Position numbers and translations under genes: made by a program
Origin: CAZTCJ01 sp964612085
GTDB lineage: Bacteria; Pseudomonadota; Alphaproteobacteria; JAJFIK01
Assembly: GCA_964612085.1 (NCBI GenBank)
Contig: CAZTCJ010000037.1
Coordinates: 1 to 33,374 of the forward strand
DNA: 33,374 bases
Direction: 5' to 3'
The notes under the pieces: model-generated
What the model saw: the letters and a program-made list of their open reading frames with translations, nothing else
What the model was told of the DNA's origin: nothing
Databases searched by the model: none
In this document: in pieces, positions 7,834 to 15,628 of the stretch
Numbering within the stretch: the stretch's first letter is position 1
Layout: each line of letters begins with the position of its first letter

Positions 7834-8086
7834 CCGGGGCCGTCTGCACAAGGCCTTTCTGCGCTATCACGATCCGGAAAACTGGCCGGTGATCCGCGAG
7901 GCGCTGATGAAAATGGGCCGCGCCGATCTGATCGGCCCCGGCAAGCACCGGCTCGTCCCCCGCCATCAGCCGCCGGGCACGGGGCGTGCGGGCGGCGAAG
8001 GCAAGAGGCTGGGTAGGAAAAAACGCGGCCAGACCTCCACGACAAAAGGCGTCTTCGGATCATCGAAAAAGGGCAAGCGCGCCTAA
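7834..8086 (+). pseudogene. Duplicated 3'-end fragment of ygiQ
   Basis: From 7841 to the TAA at 8084-8086 the sequence matches the ygiQ 3' end (5900-6145) with 13 mismatches and no gap. Seven more bases upstream (CCGGGGC) also match if 12 bases are skipped. Only about the last 82 codons remain; the radical SAM core is missing, so no function is expected even though a short open frame from 7811 runs through it. The excess of synonymous differences (10 of 13) means both ends spent time as working gene ends in different lineages. It looks like the displaced or imported end left after recombination at ygiQ, not a decaying copy made in place. Confidence 0.9.
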
Positions 8087-8167
8087 CCCGGCCCGTTGGT
8101 CCTTTCTTAGGGCTTTTTCGTGTACCCAAGGGGAAACAATTCCTTAAACGGGACCGGAGGAGCGCAC

Positions 8168-8581
8168 ATGCCTTTGATGACCTGGGATCCCTCGCTCGAT
8201 GTGGGCGTCGATGCGATGAATGCGGAGCACCGCGACATTCTCGCCGCCATGAACGCGATTTTCGACGCCCATCAGGCGGGCAAGAGAGGCGACGAGATCA
8301 ACACGGCGGTCGCGAAACTGGGGGCCGTCTGTACCCGGCATTTTGCCGACGAGGAAGCATTCATGGAAAAGATGAACTTCCCCGGCCTGCGCACCCACAA
8401 GCTCATTCATCAGGAATTGCTGACGGAATTCGGCAAGCACGCCGCCGCCATCAAGGCCGCCAATGGCGAAGTGCCGGACGAATTTTTCAGCTTCCTGAAA
8501 CGCTGGCTGGCCGCCCATATCAAAGGCATCGACACCAAATACGGCGCCTACGCCAAGGACCACACTTCCTCCGCCGCGTGA
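8168..8581 (+). CDS. Bacteriohemerythrin
   Basis: This 137-residue four-helix protein has all seven expected ligands of the hemerythrin di-iron site: His21 (NAEHRDIL), His58 and Glu62 (RHFADEEAFM), His77 and His81 (THKLIHQEL), and His117 and Asp122 (AHIKGID). It should bind O2 reversibly in the cytoplasm as an oxygen store, carrier or sensor. I chose the ATG at 8168 because a GGAGG site ends seven bases before it; a GTG at 8120 would add 16 residues unlike the family. It lies between the ygiQ fragment and a convergent alkaline phosphatase gene. A decayed second copy of its 3' part lies at 11372-11575. Confidence 0.93.
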   Translation: MPLMTWDPSLDVGVDAMNAEHRDILAAMNAIFDAHQAGKRGDEINTAVAKLGAVCTRHFADEEAFMEKMNFPGLRTHKLIHQELLTEFGKHAAAIKAANGEVPDEFFSFLKRWLAAHIKGIDTKYGAYAKDHTSSAA

Positions 8582-8628
8582 GGGGCGAGGTGTCGTTAAG
8601 GACCCATGGGGCGCTGCGGAGAGAGCGC

Positions 8629-10197
8629 TTACTCAGCCGCCTCGGCCGGTACTTCTGCCGCGAAGGCCGCATTCATGACATGAAACACCGCGGTGTTGTC
8701 GACAAAGTCGCCCGTCCAGCCATAGGCTTCGCCCCACAGCTTGCCAGCCTTCAAATCCGTGCGGGTGAACTCAGCGAAGCGTTCGGCACCAGCACCAATC
8801 GCCCAAAGCGGCACCAATTCATTGGTGTGATTTGGCGACGCCCATTGATATCCCGGCATCGTCCCGGCGCCCCGGTCCTGCACGGCGAGATAGTCGTTGA
8901 AGACATCTTCCGTCGGATCAAAGCGCGCCGCTTTCAGCGCCTCGTCGCTGCGGTCGGCCGCCACCGGTCCGCCCACACCGTTGGTCCAGGTGCCCTCGCC
9001 CCAGATGCCGCCACATTCGTGATCGGACGTGACGATCAACAGCGTTTCATCCCAGCTTGAGTTTTCTTCGACCCAAGCAACGACCGCGTTCACGGCTGCG
9101 TTGAAATCGATCTGTTCCTCAATGAACCGGGGCATGTTGTTGGCGTGACCCATCCAATCCACCGCGCCCCCTTCCGACATGAGGAAGAAACCATTTTCAT
9201 TCTGGCTCAAGACATTCAGGGCACCAATCGTCATAGTGGCCAGATCGGGCACGGCGGCGTTATAGGCCATGCCGGAGGGCGTGTCCGCATCGTCCAGCTC
9301 GTCCCTGAGAGCCTGAAGGGTGGCCCCAGACCGCGCGATCCCAACGACGCGCGCCGGCACGTTCTGGCCCGCGGCCAGAGCCTCAAAGTCCTCCTTGGCG
9401 TCCATGAACGCAAAGCCGTTCAGGCCCTCCTCATCGTTCAAGGCCGCGAATGTCTCGGCGCCGCCGACAAATTGATACGCACTGTCTTCCTGCGGCTCGA
9501 ACGGAGCGCCACTATTGTCAAAGAACGGATGGCCGGCGCCCATAATGACGTCGAGATCGCTGGCCAGCATTTCCTTGAAAATTTCGACATAATTGTTACG
9601 CGACAGGTTGTGGGCGATGACCGCAGCCGGAGTCGCGTGGGATACCATCACAGAGGCAACCGATCCCGCCGAACGGCCCTGGTCCATCGCGATTTGCGCA
9701 ATGGTCCGCAGATCGTTCTCGTCGGCCCAATCCCTGTTGATGCGGCCATTCGCGGTTTTGCGGCCGGTCATGAGGGCGGTCCCGGCCGCCGCACTATCCG
9801 TATACGACGTGTAGCGTTCGCCCACCGGCGCATAGTCGTTGCGGAAGGTGTTTTCAAAACGGGTCCAGCGGGTGGTCGGGTCGTATCCCTGGGAGACGGC
9901 ACCGGCTGCAAGCTCCAGATCGCTGCCGCTGGGCAAAATATTTCCCGCGCTGTCGATCAGATTGAGAGCGTCGTGCGCAAGACCGTAAACGACCGGGACC
10001 GTACCGTCGGGCCGCGTCATCTGATAAGGCTGCTTCCCGGCAAGACCTTGGTAGTAATCGGTGGCCAGCCACCCGTTGAAGCCGATGCCATCGGCGACCA
10101 TGATGATGACGTTTTTCGCCCGGCGCTCCTCGGCGACCGCAGGGAAGGCGAGCACGGCGGCAAGGGCCGTGGCCATAAGCAGTTTCATTGGCTTCAT
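8629..10197 (-). CDS. Secreted alkaline phosphatase (PhoA superfamily)
   Basis: This roughly 522-residue protein opens with a signal peptide (MKPMKLLMATALAAVLAFPAVAEE) and then shows the alkaline phosphatase core. KNVIIMVADGIGFNG holds the first metal Asp, and YTDSAAAGTALMTG holds the nucleophile Ser. VMVSHATPAAVIAH, EGGAVDWMGHANN and IVTSDHECGGI carry further metal ligands, and SPNHTNELVPLWAIG the last His. It should hydrolyse phosphate monoesters in the periplasm or outside the cell, with two zinc ions and a third metal. I chose the ATG at 10197 because a lysine-rich start fits a signal peptide; an ATG at 10224 would add nine residues. It is convergent with hemerythrin. The two flanking hemerythrin copies suggest it was acquired together with the cysteine-rich gene upstream. 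Confidence 0.92.
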   Translation of the reverse strand: MKPMKLLMATALAAVLAFPAVAEERRAKNVIIMVADGIGFNGWLATDYYQGLAGKQPYQMTRPDGTVPVVYGLAHDALNLIDSAGNILPSGSDLELAAGAVSQGYDPTTRWTRFENTFRNDYAPVGERYTSYTDSAAAGTALMTGRKTANGRINRDWADENDLRTIAQIAMDQGRSAGSVASVMVSHATPAAVIAHNLSRNNYVEIFKEMLASDLDVIMGAGHPFFDNSGAPFEPQEDSAYQFVGGAETFAALNDEEGLNGFAFMDAKEDFEALAAGQNVPARVVGIARSGATLQALRDELDDADTPSGMAYNAAVPDLATMTIGALNVLSQNENGFFLMSEGGAVDWMGHANNMPRFIEEQIDFNAAVNAVVAWVEENSSWDETLLIVTSDHECGGIWGEGTWTNGVGGPVAADRSDEALKAARFDPTEDVFNDYLAVQDRGAGTMPGYQWASPNHTNELVPLWAIGAGAERFAEFTRTDLKAGKLWGEAYGWTGDFVDNTAVFHVMNAAFAAEVPAEAAE

Positions 10198-10308
10198 TTT
10201 TGCGATCTCACTGATTTCATTCAACCAATAAGCCTAACGCCGGACTACAACGTAGATGTGACGGTCGCGCGCGAGCTTACACCGCCAAGGCGGGCGCGGA
10301 TATCCCGT

Positions 10309-10340
10309 TGAGGCCACTGTTTTGTGAGGCCACTGTTTTG
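10309..10340 (+). repeat. Tandem 16-bp direct repeat
   Basis: TGAGGCCACTGTTTTG occurs twice back to back (10309-10324 and 10325-10340) without a mismatch. It lies between the cysteine-rich gene and the start of the phosphatase gene. It could be a simple slippage duplication or a pair of binding sites. Confidence 0.9.
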
Positions 10341-10419
10341 GGCCGCCCCTCTTCCGCCGCGTGAGAGTCTGGCGGGGTCCATATGACAGCCTTGATTGCC
10401 ACTTCATCCGTATCAGGGC

Positions 10420-11283
10420 CTAATTGCACCTGTTGGATGGACGGCAGCGCTTACCGGTAGGCCGCAGCTTGCAACAGTCGGAGGCACACTGAGCGCTGCG
10501 GCTACAGGCGGAGCCTTGGCTCTTCTTGGCCTTGCACTTGTTGACACCGATCCCTGCCGTGCCCTTGTCGCAATATTTGTTGCCCGGGCAATCGGAATCG
10601 TTGGCGCATTCGTCCTGCGGCTTACAGGTGCCCGCGTTGCACCGTCCCGATTTACATTGTTTGGCGGCGGTACAGCCCTGGCCATTGTCCTTCAGCATCT
10701 TGCAGGTGTTGCGGCCGATACCGGCAACGCCCTTATCGCAATAGGCCCCGGACGGACAATCTCTGTTCCTGCGGCATTCATGGGACCGCATGCAGGCTCC
10801 GGCCTCGCACCGGTCGGAGGCACATTGCGCGCGGCGGGTGCAGGTATCGCCATCGGAACGCTTGCGGCGGCAGTCATTGGCCCCTGCTTTGTGACAGTAC
10901 TGGGCGCTGCCGCAATCGCTGTCCGTCTTGCACGCTGACGATTTGCAGGACCCCAGATTGCACCGCCCCGATGCGCATTGTTCTTTACGCGTACAGCCTT
11001 CGCCATTGGGCCTCTTGGGCCGGCACTGGTTGTCGGTGACGCCCGGCAGATTTTTCTGACAATAACGGTCGCTGCCGCACTGACTGTCTTCCCGGCAGAC
11101 GCACCGGTTGCGCACACAGGCACCGGATTCGCAATCGAGATTGATGGAGCAAGACGCGCCGACCTGAGCATTCCCTTGTGCCGCGGCAGGGGTGAATCCC
11201 GCCAGCGAAATCGTCGTGAGCACGATCACGGCCAGCATCGCGCTGGCCATACGCACCAAAGAAATGGCCTTGAAATCCCCCAT
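10420..11283 (-). CDS. Secreted protein with tandem 8-cysteine repeats
   Basis: This 287-residue protein has a signal peptide or N-terminal anchor (ASAMLAVIVLTTISLAGFTPAAAQ) followed only by cysteine-rich repeats. Four units of about 50 residues each hold eight cysteines in the order GxxC, QC, SGRC, xC, EC, DSDC, YC, C. A shortened fifth unit holds six, which gives 38 cysteines in the mature part. YCDKGVAGIG and YCDKGTAGIG in units 3 and 4 show the repeats are recent relatives. The spacing recalls Dickkopf-N or EB-type disulfide modules, better known in animals. Arg and Lys are abundant, so the mature protein is basic. It needs an oxidising compartment, so export to the periplasm or beyond is inferred. 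It shares the minus strand with the phosphatase gene downstream. I do not know its function. Confidence 0.85.
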   Translation of the reverse strand: MGDFKAISLVRMASAMLAVIVLTTISLAGFTPAAAQGNAQVGASCSINLDCESGACVRNRCVCREDSQCGSDRYCQKNLPGVTDNQCRPKRPNGEGCTRKEQCASGRCNLGSCKSSACKTDSDCGSAQYCHKAGANDCRRKRSDGDTCTRRAQCASDRCEAGACMRSHECRRNRDCPSGAYCDKGVAGIGRNTCKMLKDNGQGCTAAKQCKSGRCNAGTCKPQDECANDSDCPGNKYCDKGTAGIGVNKCKAKKSQGSACSRSAQCASDCCKLRPTGKRCRPSNRCN

Positions 11284-11371
11284 GATCCCCTCGCCTCATG
11301 TGCTGAGGGACCGTCAGACGGCCCCTCGTTTCATGACAGTCTTATAACCATAGGGGAAACAACCGCTCAGC

Positions 11372-11575
11372 GCCAAGCCCAGGCTGAGTCATCGGGACCT
11401 GCGGACGGACTTCGGCAACCCCGCCGCCGCCATCAAGGCTACCATCAAGGCCGCCAGTGGCGTGGTGCCGGACGAATTTTGCAGCGTCCTGAAACGCTGG
11501 CCGGCGGCGCCTCTCAAGGGCATCGGCATCCAATACGGGGCCTGCGCCAAGGACCACGCCTCCTCCGCCGCGCGA
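11372..11575 (+). pseudogene. Decayed 3' part of a second bacteriohemerythrin gene
   Basis: Read in frame from 11372, the sequence gives PRLSHRDLRTDFGNPAAAIK and onward VVPDEFCSVLKRWPAAPLKG, then YGACAKDHASSAA. This parallels residues 77 to the end of the intact protein at 8168-8581. It has a 9-base internal duplication (ATCAAGG repeated), the stop codon has become CGA at 11573-11575, and two ligand histidines are lost (His77 to Pro, His117 to Pro). The 5' half is missing, although the motif GGGGAAACAA found upstream of the intact gene is also found here at 11353-11362. Most differences change the amino acid, so this copy is decaying. It fills most of the otherwise gene-free stretch 11284-11622. 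Confidence 0.85.
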
Positions 11576-11622
11576 GGGGTGGCGTTTTAAATCCCGTGCG
11601 GTTGGAGGACAAATCTCAGATC

Positions 11623-12189
11623 TTAAGAAGTGCCGTTCCTGTGCTTCCATGGTGGAAGCGGATTATCGTCCCGCCACAGACCAACACGTTTGCTCTTTGC
11701 CCATCTCTGAACTCTGAATAATTCATCGCGCCGATGCTTGGGCAGCCCCTGGCATGTTAGCCCTGAAACCCAGGCATGGCCTAACACGACCATGCGGGTA
11801 TTGACATTCATCCATTCGGACCGGTCCTCCCACCACACATAGATTGTCGCAACCGTTCGCCCGTATTGATCGATGCAACGTCCTTCGACGCGAATGTGCT
11901 TCCCGCCGATCAGTTTGATCAAACCGGCTTTCGCCACATTGCCCCAGCGCTGCCCGTTCTCAGGGCAGTCGATACCGTCCAGGCGGAGGGTCACTGTCTG
12001 GCGATCAATCCTTACAGTGACGGTATCGCCGTCAATGATCCTCTGAACGACCGCAGGCTGGTGCTGTGGCGTGGTTTGCGGTTGCCTGGGAGCCCTAGAC
12101 GGCGGACGTCCCGGTTCAGGTCGAAACGGCCATATGCAAATGAGAAGGACCAAGCCAATCACGATCAGCGCGACGACTGCCTCAGCCAT
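11623..12189 (-). CDS. Membrane-anchored thermonuclease family protein (SNase-like)
   Basis: This 188-residue protein starts with one hydrophobic segment (AVVALIVIGLVLLICIWPF), then a Pro/Gln-rich linker, then a staphylococcal nuclease-like domain. The landmarks are VQRIIDGDTVTVRI, VTLRLDGIDCPENGQ with the calcium-binding and catalytic region, and DQYGRTVATIYV with the expected Arg. The C-terminal KSKRVGLWRDDNPLPPW matches the end of family members. It should be tethered to the inner membrane with the nuclease domain outside the cytoplasm, where family members cut DNA or RNA with Ca2+. It ends just beyond the hemerythrin remnant. No partner gene is apparent. Confidence 0.9.
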   Translation of the reverse strand: MAEAVVALIVIGLVLLICIWPFRPEPGRPPSRAPRQPQTTPQHQPAVVQRIIDGDTVTVRIDRQTVTLRLDGIDCPENGQRWGNVAKAGLIKLIGGKHIRVEGRCIDQYGRTVATIYVWWEDRSEWMNVNTRMVVLGHAWVSGLTCQGLPKHRRDELFRVQRWAKSKRVGLWRDDNPLPPWKHRNGTS

Positions 12190-12457
12190 TTTTCCAACCC
12201 CACCGCATCCGCACCAAGACGCCTTTCAGCCCAGGCGTCCCTGCAAACCTCCTCAACCCCGTGAAGTTTGCCTTCTCCCGGTTCGAGCCGTCGAGTGATG
12301 CGTGGCGTGCTTTCTGAGATTTCTTGAGCTAATCGCCCATGGGGCTGGTGTCTTGCAGGACGTGACGAGTGTCGCCGAACTTCGTCTGGCGTATCGCAGC
12401 GCCAGGAACAAGTCCTAAACGCGAGGGTGACCGTCTGGGCGAACAGGGTGAACGGAT

Positions 12458-12532
12458 TGGCGCTCCCTAGGGGAATCGAACCCCTCTTTCCAGATTGAAA
12501 ATCTGGCGTCCTAACCGATAGACGAAGGGAGC
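12458..12532 (-). tRNA. tRNA-Glu (anticodon TTC)
   Basis: On the minus strand the acceptor stem GCTCCCT (12532-12526) pairs with AGGGAGC (12468-12462). The anticodon arm is CCAGA-TTTTCAA-TCTGG, giving anticodon TTC, and the T-arm reads GGGG-TTCGATT-CCCC. The discriminator is G at 12461, and CCA appears to be encoded at 12460-12458. All features fit tRNA-Glu. The surrounding 12190-12457 and 12533-12709 hold no gene that I can support. Confidence 0.97.
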
Positions 12533-12709
12533 GCGGACGCGCCGGCCGGCTGATGAGCCCCCATGACCGGGCGAGGCGTTTGTCTAGCGGATTTCACAGG
12601 GCTTTGGCAAGCGGTCCGTGAAAAGACCCGGCAGACAGCGGCATAGCTTTAAAAATGCGGGTTTCAGCGGGTTCGTCAAGGCAGAGAGGCCAGTCAGGGG
12701 CCTGCCGCG

Positions 12710-14614
12710 TCAAGACGCCCGCGCCAGATCCTCGATATGGAGCTGAACGCCGTTGCGGCCCTTCCAATTGTCTGCGCGCAAGCGTCCGGCCACATGGAGG
12801 GTGGCGCCTTGGGCCTCCTGGAGCAGACGGCCCAGCTCCGTGTCCCGCGCCCGGAAGGCGATAGCGCTCAGTTTCGCCCCTTCCGGCGTCGCCAGGGTGC
12901 AGCGCAGATGGCCGTCGCCCACCTCGCTCACCCATTGAACCAGCGCGTCGCGGATCGCCACCAAAGGCTCCGGATTGCCGGACCCGAACGGCCCTGCCCG
13001 TTCCACCCGGTCGTACAGCTCCCGCGTGGCGCCCGCCAGGCTCACCGTGGCGTCGATGGTGAGCGCGATTTCGGCGCGCGCCCCGGCCATATCGGCCTCG
13101 AGCGCCCGGGTCAGGAACGCCTCGACATCGCCGATGCGCTCCGTGGCCACGGTGACGCCCGCCGCCATGGCATGGCCGCCGCCGGCGATCAGCAGCCCGT
13201 CCGCCTTGGCCTGAAGCACCGCCACGCCCAGATCAACGCCCTTGACCGAGCGAGCCGAGCCCTTGGCTTCCATGCCGTCCACCGCCAGCACGAAGGCCGG
13301 GCGCTCGTAGCGGTCCTTGAGGCGGCTCGCCACGATGCCGATGACGCCCGGATGCCAGCCCTCGCCGGAAACCATCAGTACGGGCCGGTTGGGCCAGGCC
13401 TCGATCAGCGCTTCGGCCTGGGCGACAGCGGCGTCCAGCACCGCCTGTTCGATCTCCCGGCGCTCCTGGTTCAGCCCATCAAGCTCGCGGGCAAGCGCGG
13501 CGGCCGCGTCCCAATCCTCTTCCGTCAGGAGCCGCGCCCCCAGATCGGCCTTGCCGACCCGCCCCCCTGCATTGATGCGGGGGCCCAGCACGAAGCCCAA
13601 ATGATAACAGCCGGGCGGATCCGTAAGGCCCGCCACCTGGGCGAGCGCCGCCAGACCCGTATTGCCGCCGCGCTCCATGACTTTCAGGCCCTGGACGACA
13701 AAGGCGCGGTTGAGGCCCACAAGCGGCACCACATCGCAGACCGTGCCGAGCGCCACGAGATCGAGCCAACGGCGCAGATCCGGTTCCGGAACGCCCGCTT
13801 CCTCGAACCAGCCGCGCTGACGAAGCGCGCGCGTGATAGCAACCACCAGCAGGAAGGTAACGCCGACAGCGGCGAGCGTGCCGAGGCCGGACGTGTCATC
13901 CTCCCGGTTCGGATTAACCACCGCGCGGGCCTTCGGCAGACCATCCCCAGGCTGATGGTGATCGACCACGACCACCTCAAGCCCTGCGTCCGCCGCCTCG
14001 TCAAGCGCCTCGAAGGCGGTCATGCCGCAATCGACCGTGATCAGAAGCTCAACGCCGTCACCGGCGAGCGCGCGCATGGCCGGACCGTTGGGTCCGTAGC
14101 CCTCGTCGATCCGGTCGGGCACATGGAGGCGCGCATCGCGGTTTAAGGACCGCAGAAAGCGCAGCAGCAGGGCGGACGAGGTCGCTCCGTCCACATCGTA
14201 ATCGGCGAAAACGCCCAACGACCGGCCTTGGACGATGGCCTCGGCGACGGCCTCCGCCGCCCGGTCCATGTCGCACAGTGTCGAGGGATCGGGCATCAGG
14301 GCCCTTAAAGTGGGATCGAGATAAAGCGCCGCGTTGTCCGGCCCGATGCCCCGGGCGGCGAGCAGGCGCGCCACCATTTCGGGCAGATCGTGGGTGCGGG
14401 TCAGCGCCTGGATATCGCTCAACGGCACATCGGTCAGACGCCAGAGCAATCCGCGCGCCGACTGGGTGACCTCCCACAAAGCGCGCGGGCCCGGGTCAAG
14501 CGCCTCGGGCGCAGCGGATACGCCCTGCCCGGCCAGACGCTGGCGCGCCTTCGACGGATCGGGCAAGGACGATTGCGATAGGACGGTGTCTGACGATTGG
14601 GCGCTTACGTCCAC
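12710..14614 (-). CDS. recJ: Single-stranded-DNA-specific exonuclease RecJ
   Basis: This 634-residue protein is the 5'-to-3' single-strand exonuclease of recombination and mismatch repair. The DHH phosphoesterase core shows GVFADYDVDGATSSALLL with Asp138, Asp140 and Asp142, ITVDCGMTAFEALDEA, and VVVVDHHQPGD with the DHH triad at 218-220. The DHHA1 part shows GGGHAMAAGV, and a C-terminal OB-fold region follows (RLRADNWKGRNGVQLHIED). The N-terminal 60 residues are somewhat longer than in many homologues. The likely start is GTG at 14614, which overlaps the glpX end by ten bases out of frame and has a GGAG site at a good distance; that implies translational coupling to glpX. Confidence 0.95.
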   Translation of the reverse strand: MDVSAQSSDTVLSQSSLPDPSKARQRLAGQGVSAAPEALDPGPRALWEVTQSARGLLWRLTDVPLSDIQALTRTHDLPEMVARLLAARGIGPDNAALYLDPTLRALMPDPSTLCDMDRAAEAVAEAIVQGRSLGVFADYDVDGATSSALLLRFLRSLNRDARLHVPDRIDEGYGPNGPAMRALAGDGVELLITVDCGMTAFEALDEAADAGLEVVVVDHHQPGDGLPKARAVVNPNREDDTSGLGTLAAVGVTFLLVVAITRALRQRGWFEEAGVPEPDLRRWLDLVALGTVCDVVPLVGLNRAFVVQGLKVMERGGNTGLAALAQVAGLTDPPGCYHLGFVLGPRINAGGRVGKADLGARLLTEEDWDAAAALARELDGLNQERREIEQAVLDAAVAQAEALIEAWPNRPVLMVSGEGWHPGVIGIVASRLKDRYERPAFVLAVDGMEAKGSARSVKGVDLGVAVLQAKADGLLIAGGGHAMAAGVTVATERIGDVEAFLTRALEADMAGARAEIALTIDATVSLAGATRELYDRVERAGPFGSGNPEPLVAIRDALVQWVSEVGDGHLRCTLATPEGAKLSAIAFRARDTELGRLLQEAQGATLHVAGRLRADNWKGRNGVQLHIEDLARAS

Positions 14615-15582
14615 TTTTTCTCCGCCATGTGTTGGGCCCGGATCCAGCGCACGGTGCGCGAATGGGCGCGCATGACCACCGTGTCGCTGTGCACGACCCC
14701 ATCTTCAAGGCGGATGCCGTTGAGCATGGTGCCGTCGGTGACCCCTGTCGCCGCGAACATCACATCGCCGGATGCCAGTTCGTGCAGCGTATATTTTTTG
14801 TTCAAATCTTGTACGCCGATTCGGTGGGCGCGATTGCGCTCGGCATCGTTGCGGAAGACCAGGCGGGCCTGGATCTGGCCACCGGTGCAACGCAGGGCCG
14901 AGGCCGCCAGCACGCCTTCCGGCGCGCCGCCCACGCCGAGATAAATATCGATGCCGGTCGAGGGATCGGTGGTGTGGATGACGCCCGCGATATCGCCGTC
15001 GGGGATCAGCCGGATCGACGCGCCGGTCGCGCGCACCTGGTCGATCAGCTCCTCATGGCGCTCCCGTTCCAGGATGCAGGCGGTGATGCGGTCCGGCGTT
15101 TTCTTCTTGGCCTTGGCCAGCTCGGTGATGTTGTCCGCCACGCTGGCATCGAGATCGACGATGCCTTCGGGCAGGCCGCCGCCCACGGCGATCTTGTTCA
15201 TATAGACATCGGGCGCGTTCAGAAGCGTGCCGCCCTGGGCGATGGAGATCACCGCCAGCGAGTTGGGCATGTCATGGGCGCACAGGGTGGTGCCTTCCAG
15301 CGGATCGAGGGCGATATCGACCTTCGGGCCGTTGCCGGTACCCACCCGCTCGCCGATATAGAGCATGGGCGCTTCGTCCCGCTCGCCCTCGCCGATCACC
15401 ACGGTGCCGTCGATGTCGATGGAGTTGAGGGCCTTGCGCATGGCGTCCACGGCCGCCTGGTCGGCGCCGCGCTGGTCGCCACGGCCGACCAGTTCAGCCG
15501 CCGCCACGGCCGCCGCTTCGGTGACGCGGGCGATTTCCAGGATCAGAATACGGTCGAGAGCGGGTTGTTGGTTCGGTGACAT
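14605..15582 (-). CDS. glpX: Class II fructose-1,6-bisphosphatase
   Basis: This 325-residue cytoplasmic enzyme hydrolyses fructose 1,6-bisphosphate to fructose 6-phosphate in gluconeogenesis. The metal site is visible as VVIGEGERDEAPM (61-73) and DIALDPLEGTTL (89-100), both diagnostic for GlpX. LPEGIVDLD, RLIPDGDIAG and GVGGAPEGVLAASAL further identify the family. The ATG at 15582 has a GAGGGG site. It lies 46 bases after hom and overlaps recJ, a gene order conserved in many alphaproteobacteria. The short gap before it holds a 6-bp inverted repeat, ATGAAA and TTTCAT, at 15604-15626. Confidence 0.96.
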   Translation of the reverse strand: MSPNQQPALDRILILEIARVTEAAAVAAAELVGRGDQRGADQAAVDAMRKALNSIDIDGTVVIGEGERDEAPMLYIGERVGTGNGPKVDIALDPLEGTTLCAHDMPNSLAVISIAQGGTLLNAPDVYMNKIAVGGGLPEGIVDLDASVADNITELAKAKKKTPDRITACILERERHEELIDQVRATGASIRLIPDGDIAGVIHTTDPSTGIDIYLGVGGAPEGVLAASALRCTGGQIQARLVFRNDAERNRAHRIGVQDLNKKYTLHELASGDVMFAATGVTDGTMLNGIRLEDGVVHSDTVVMRAHSRTVRWIRAQHMAEKKWT

Positions 15583-15628
15583 GGCGGCCCCTCAAGTCTG
15601 TTTATGAAATTTTACAAACGTTTCATGG

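Noticed and set aside
7811..8086. A 91-codon open frame starting near the CPBP stop
   Set aside because: It overlaps the CPBP end and consists only of the duplicated ygiQ tail, so it is treated as a gene fragment.
10396..10938. A 180-codon plus-strand frame, Ala/Gly-rich
   Set aside because: It is antisense to the cysteine-repeat gene. Its apparent regularity comes from the repeats on the other strand.
12190..12709. tRNA-Glu as an integration site for a mobile element
   Set aside because: There is no integrase, no repeated tRNA end and no foreign cargo beside it.
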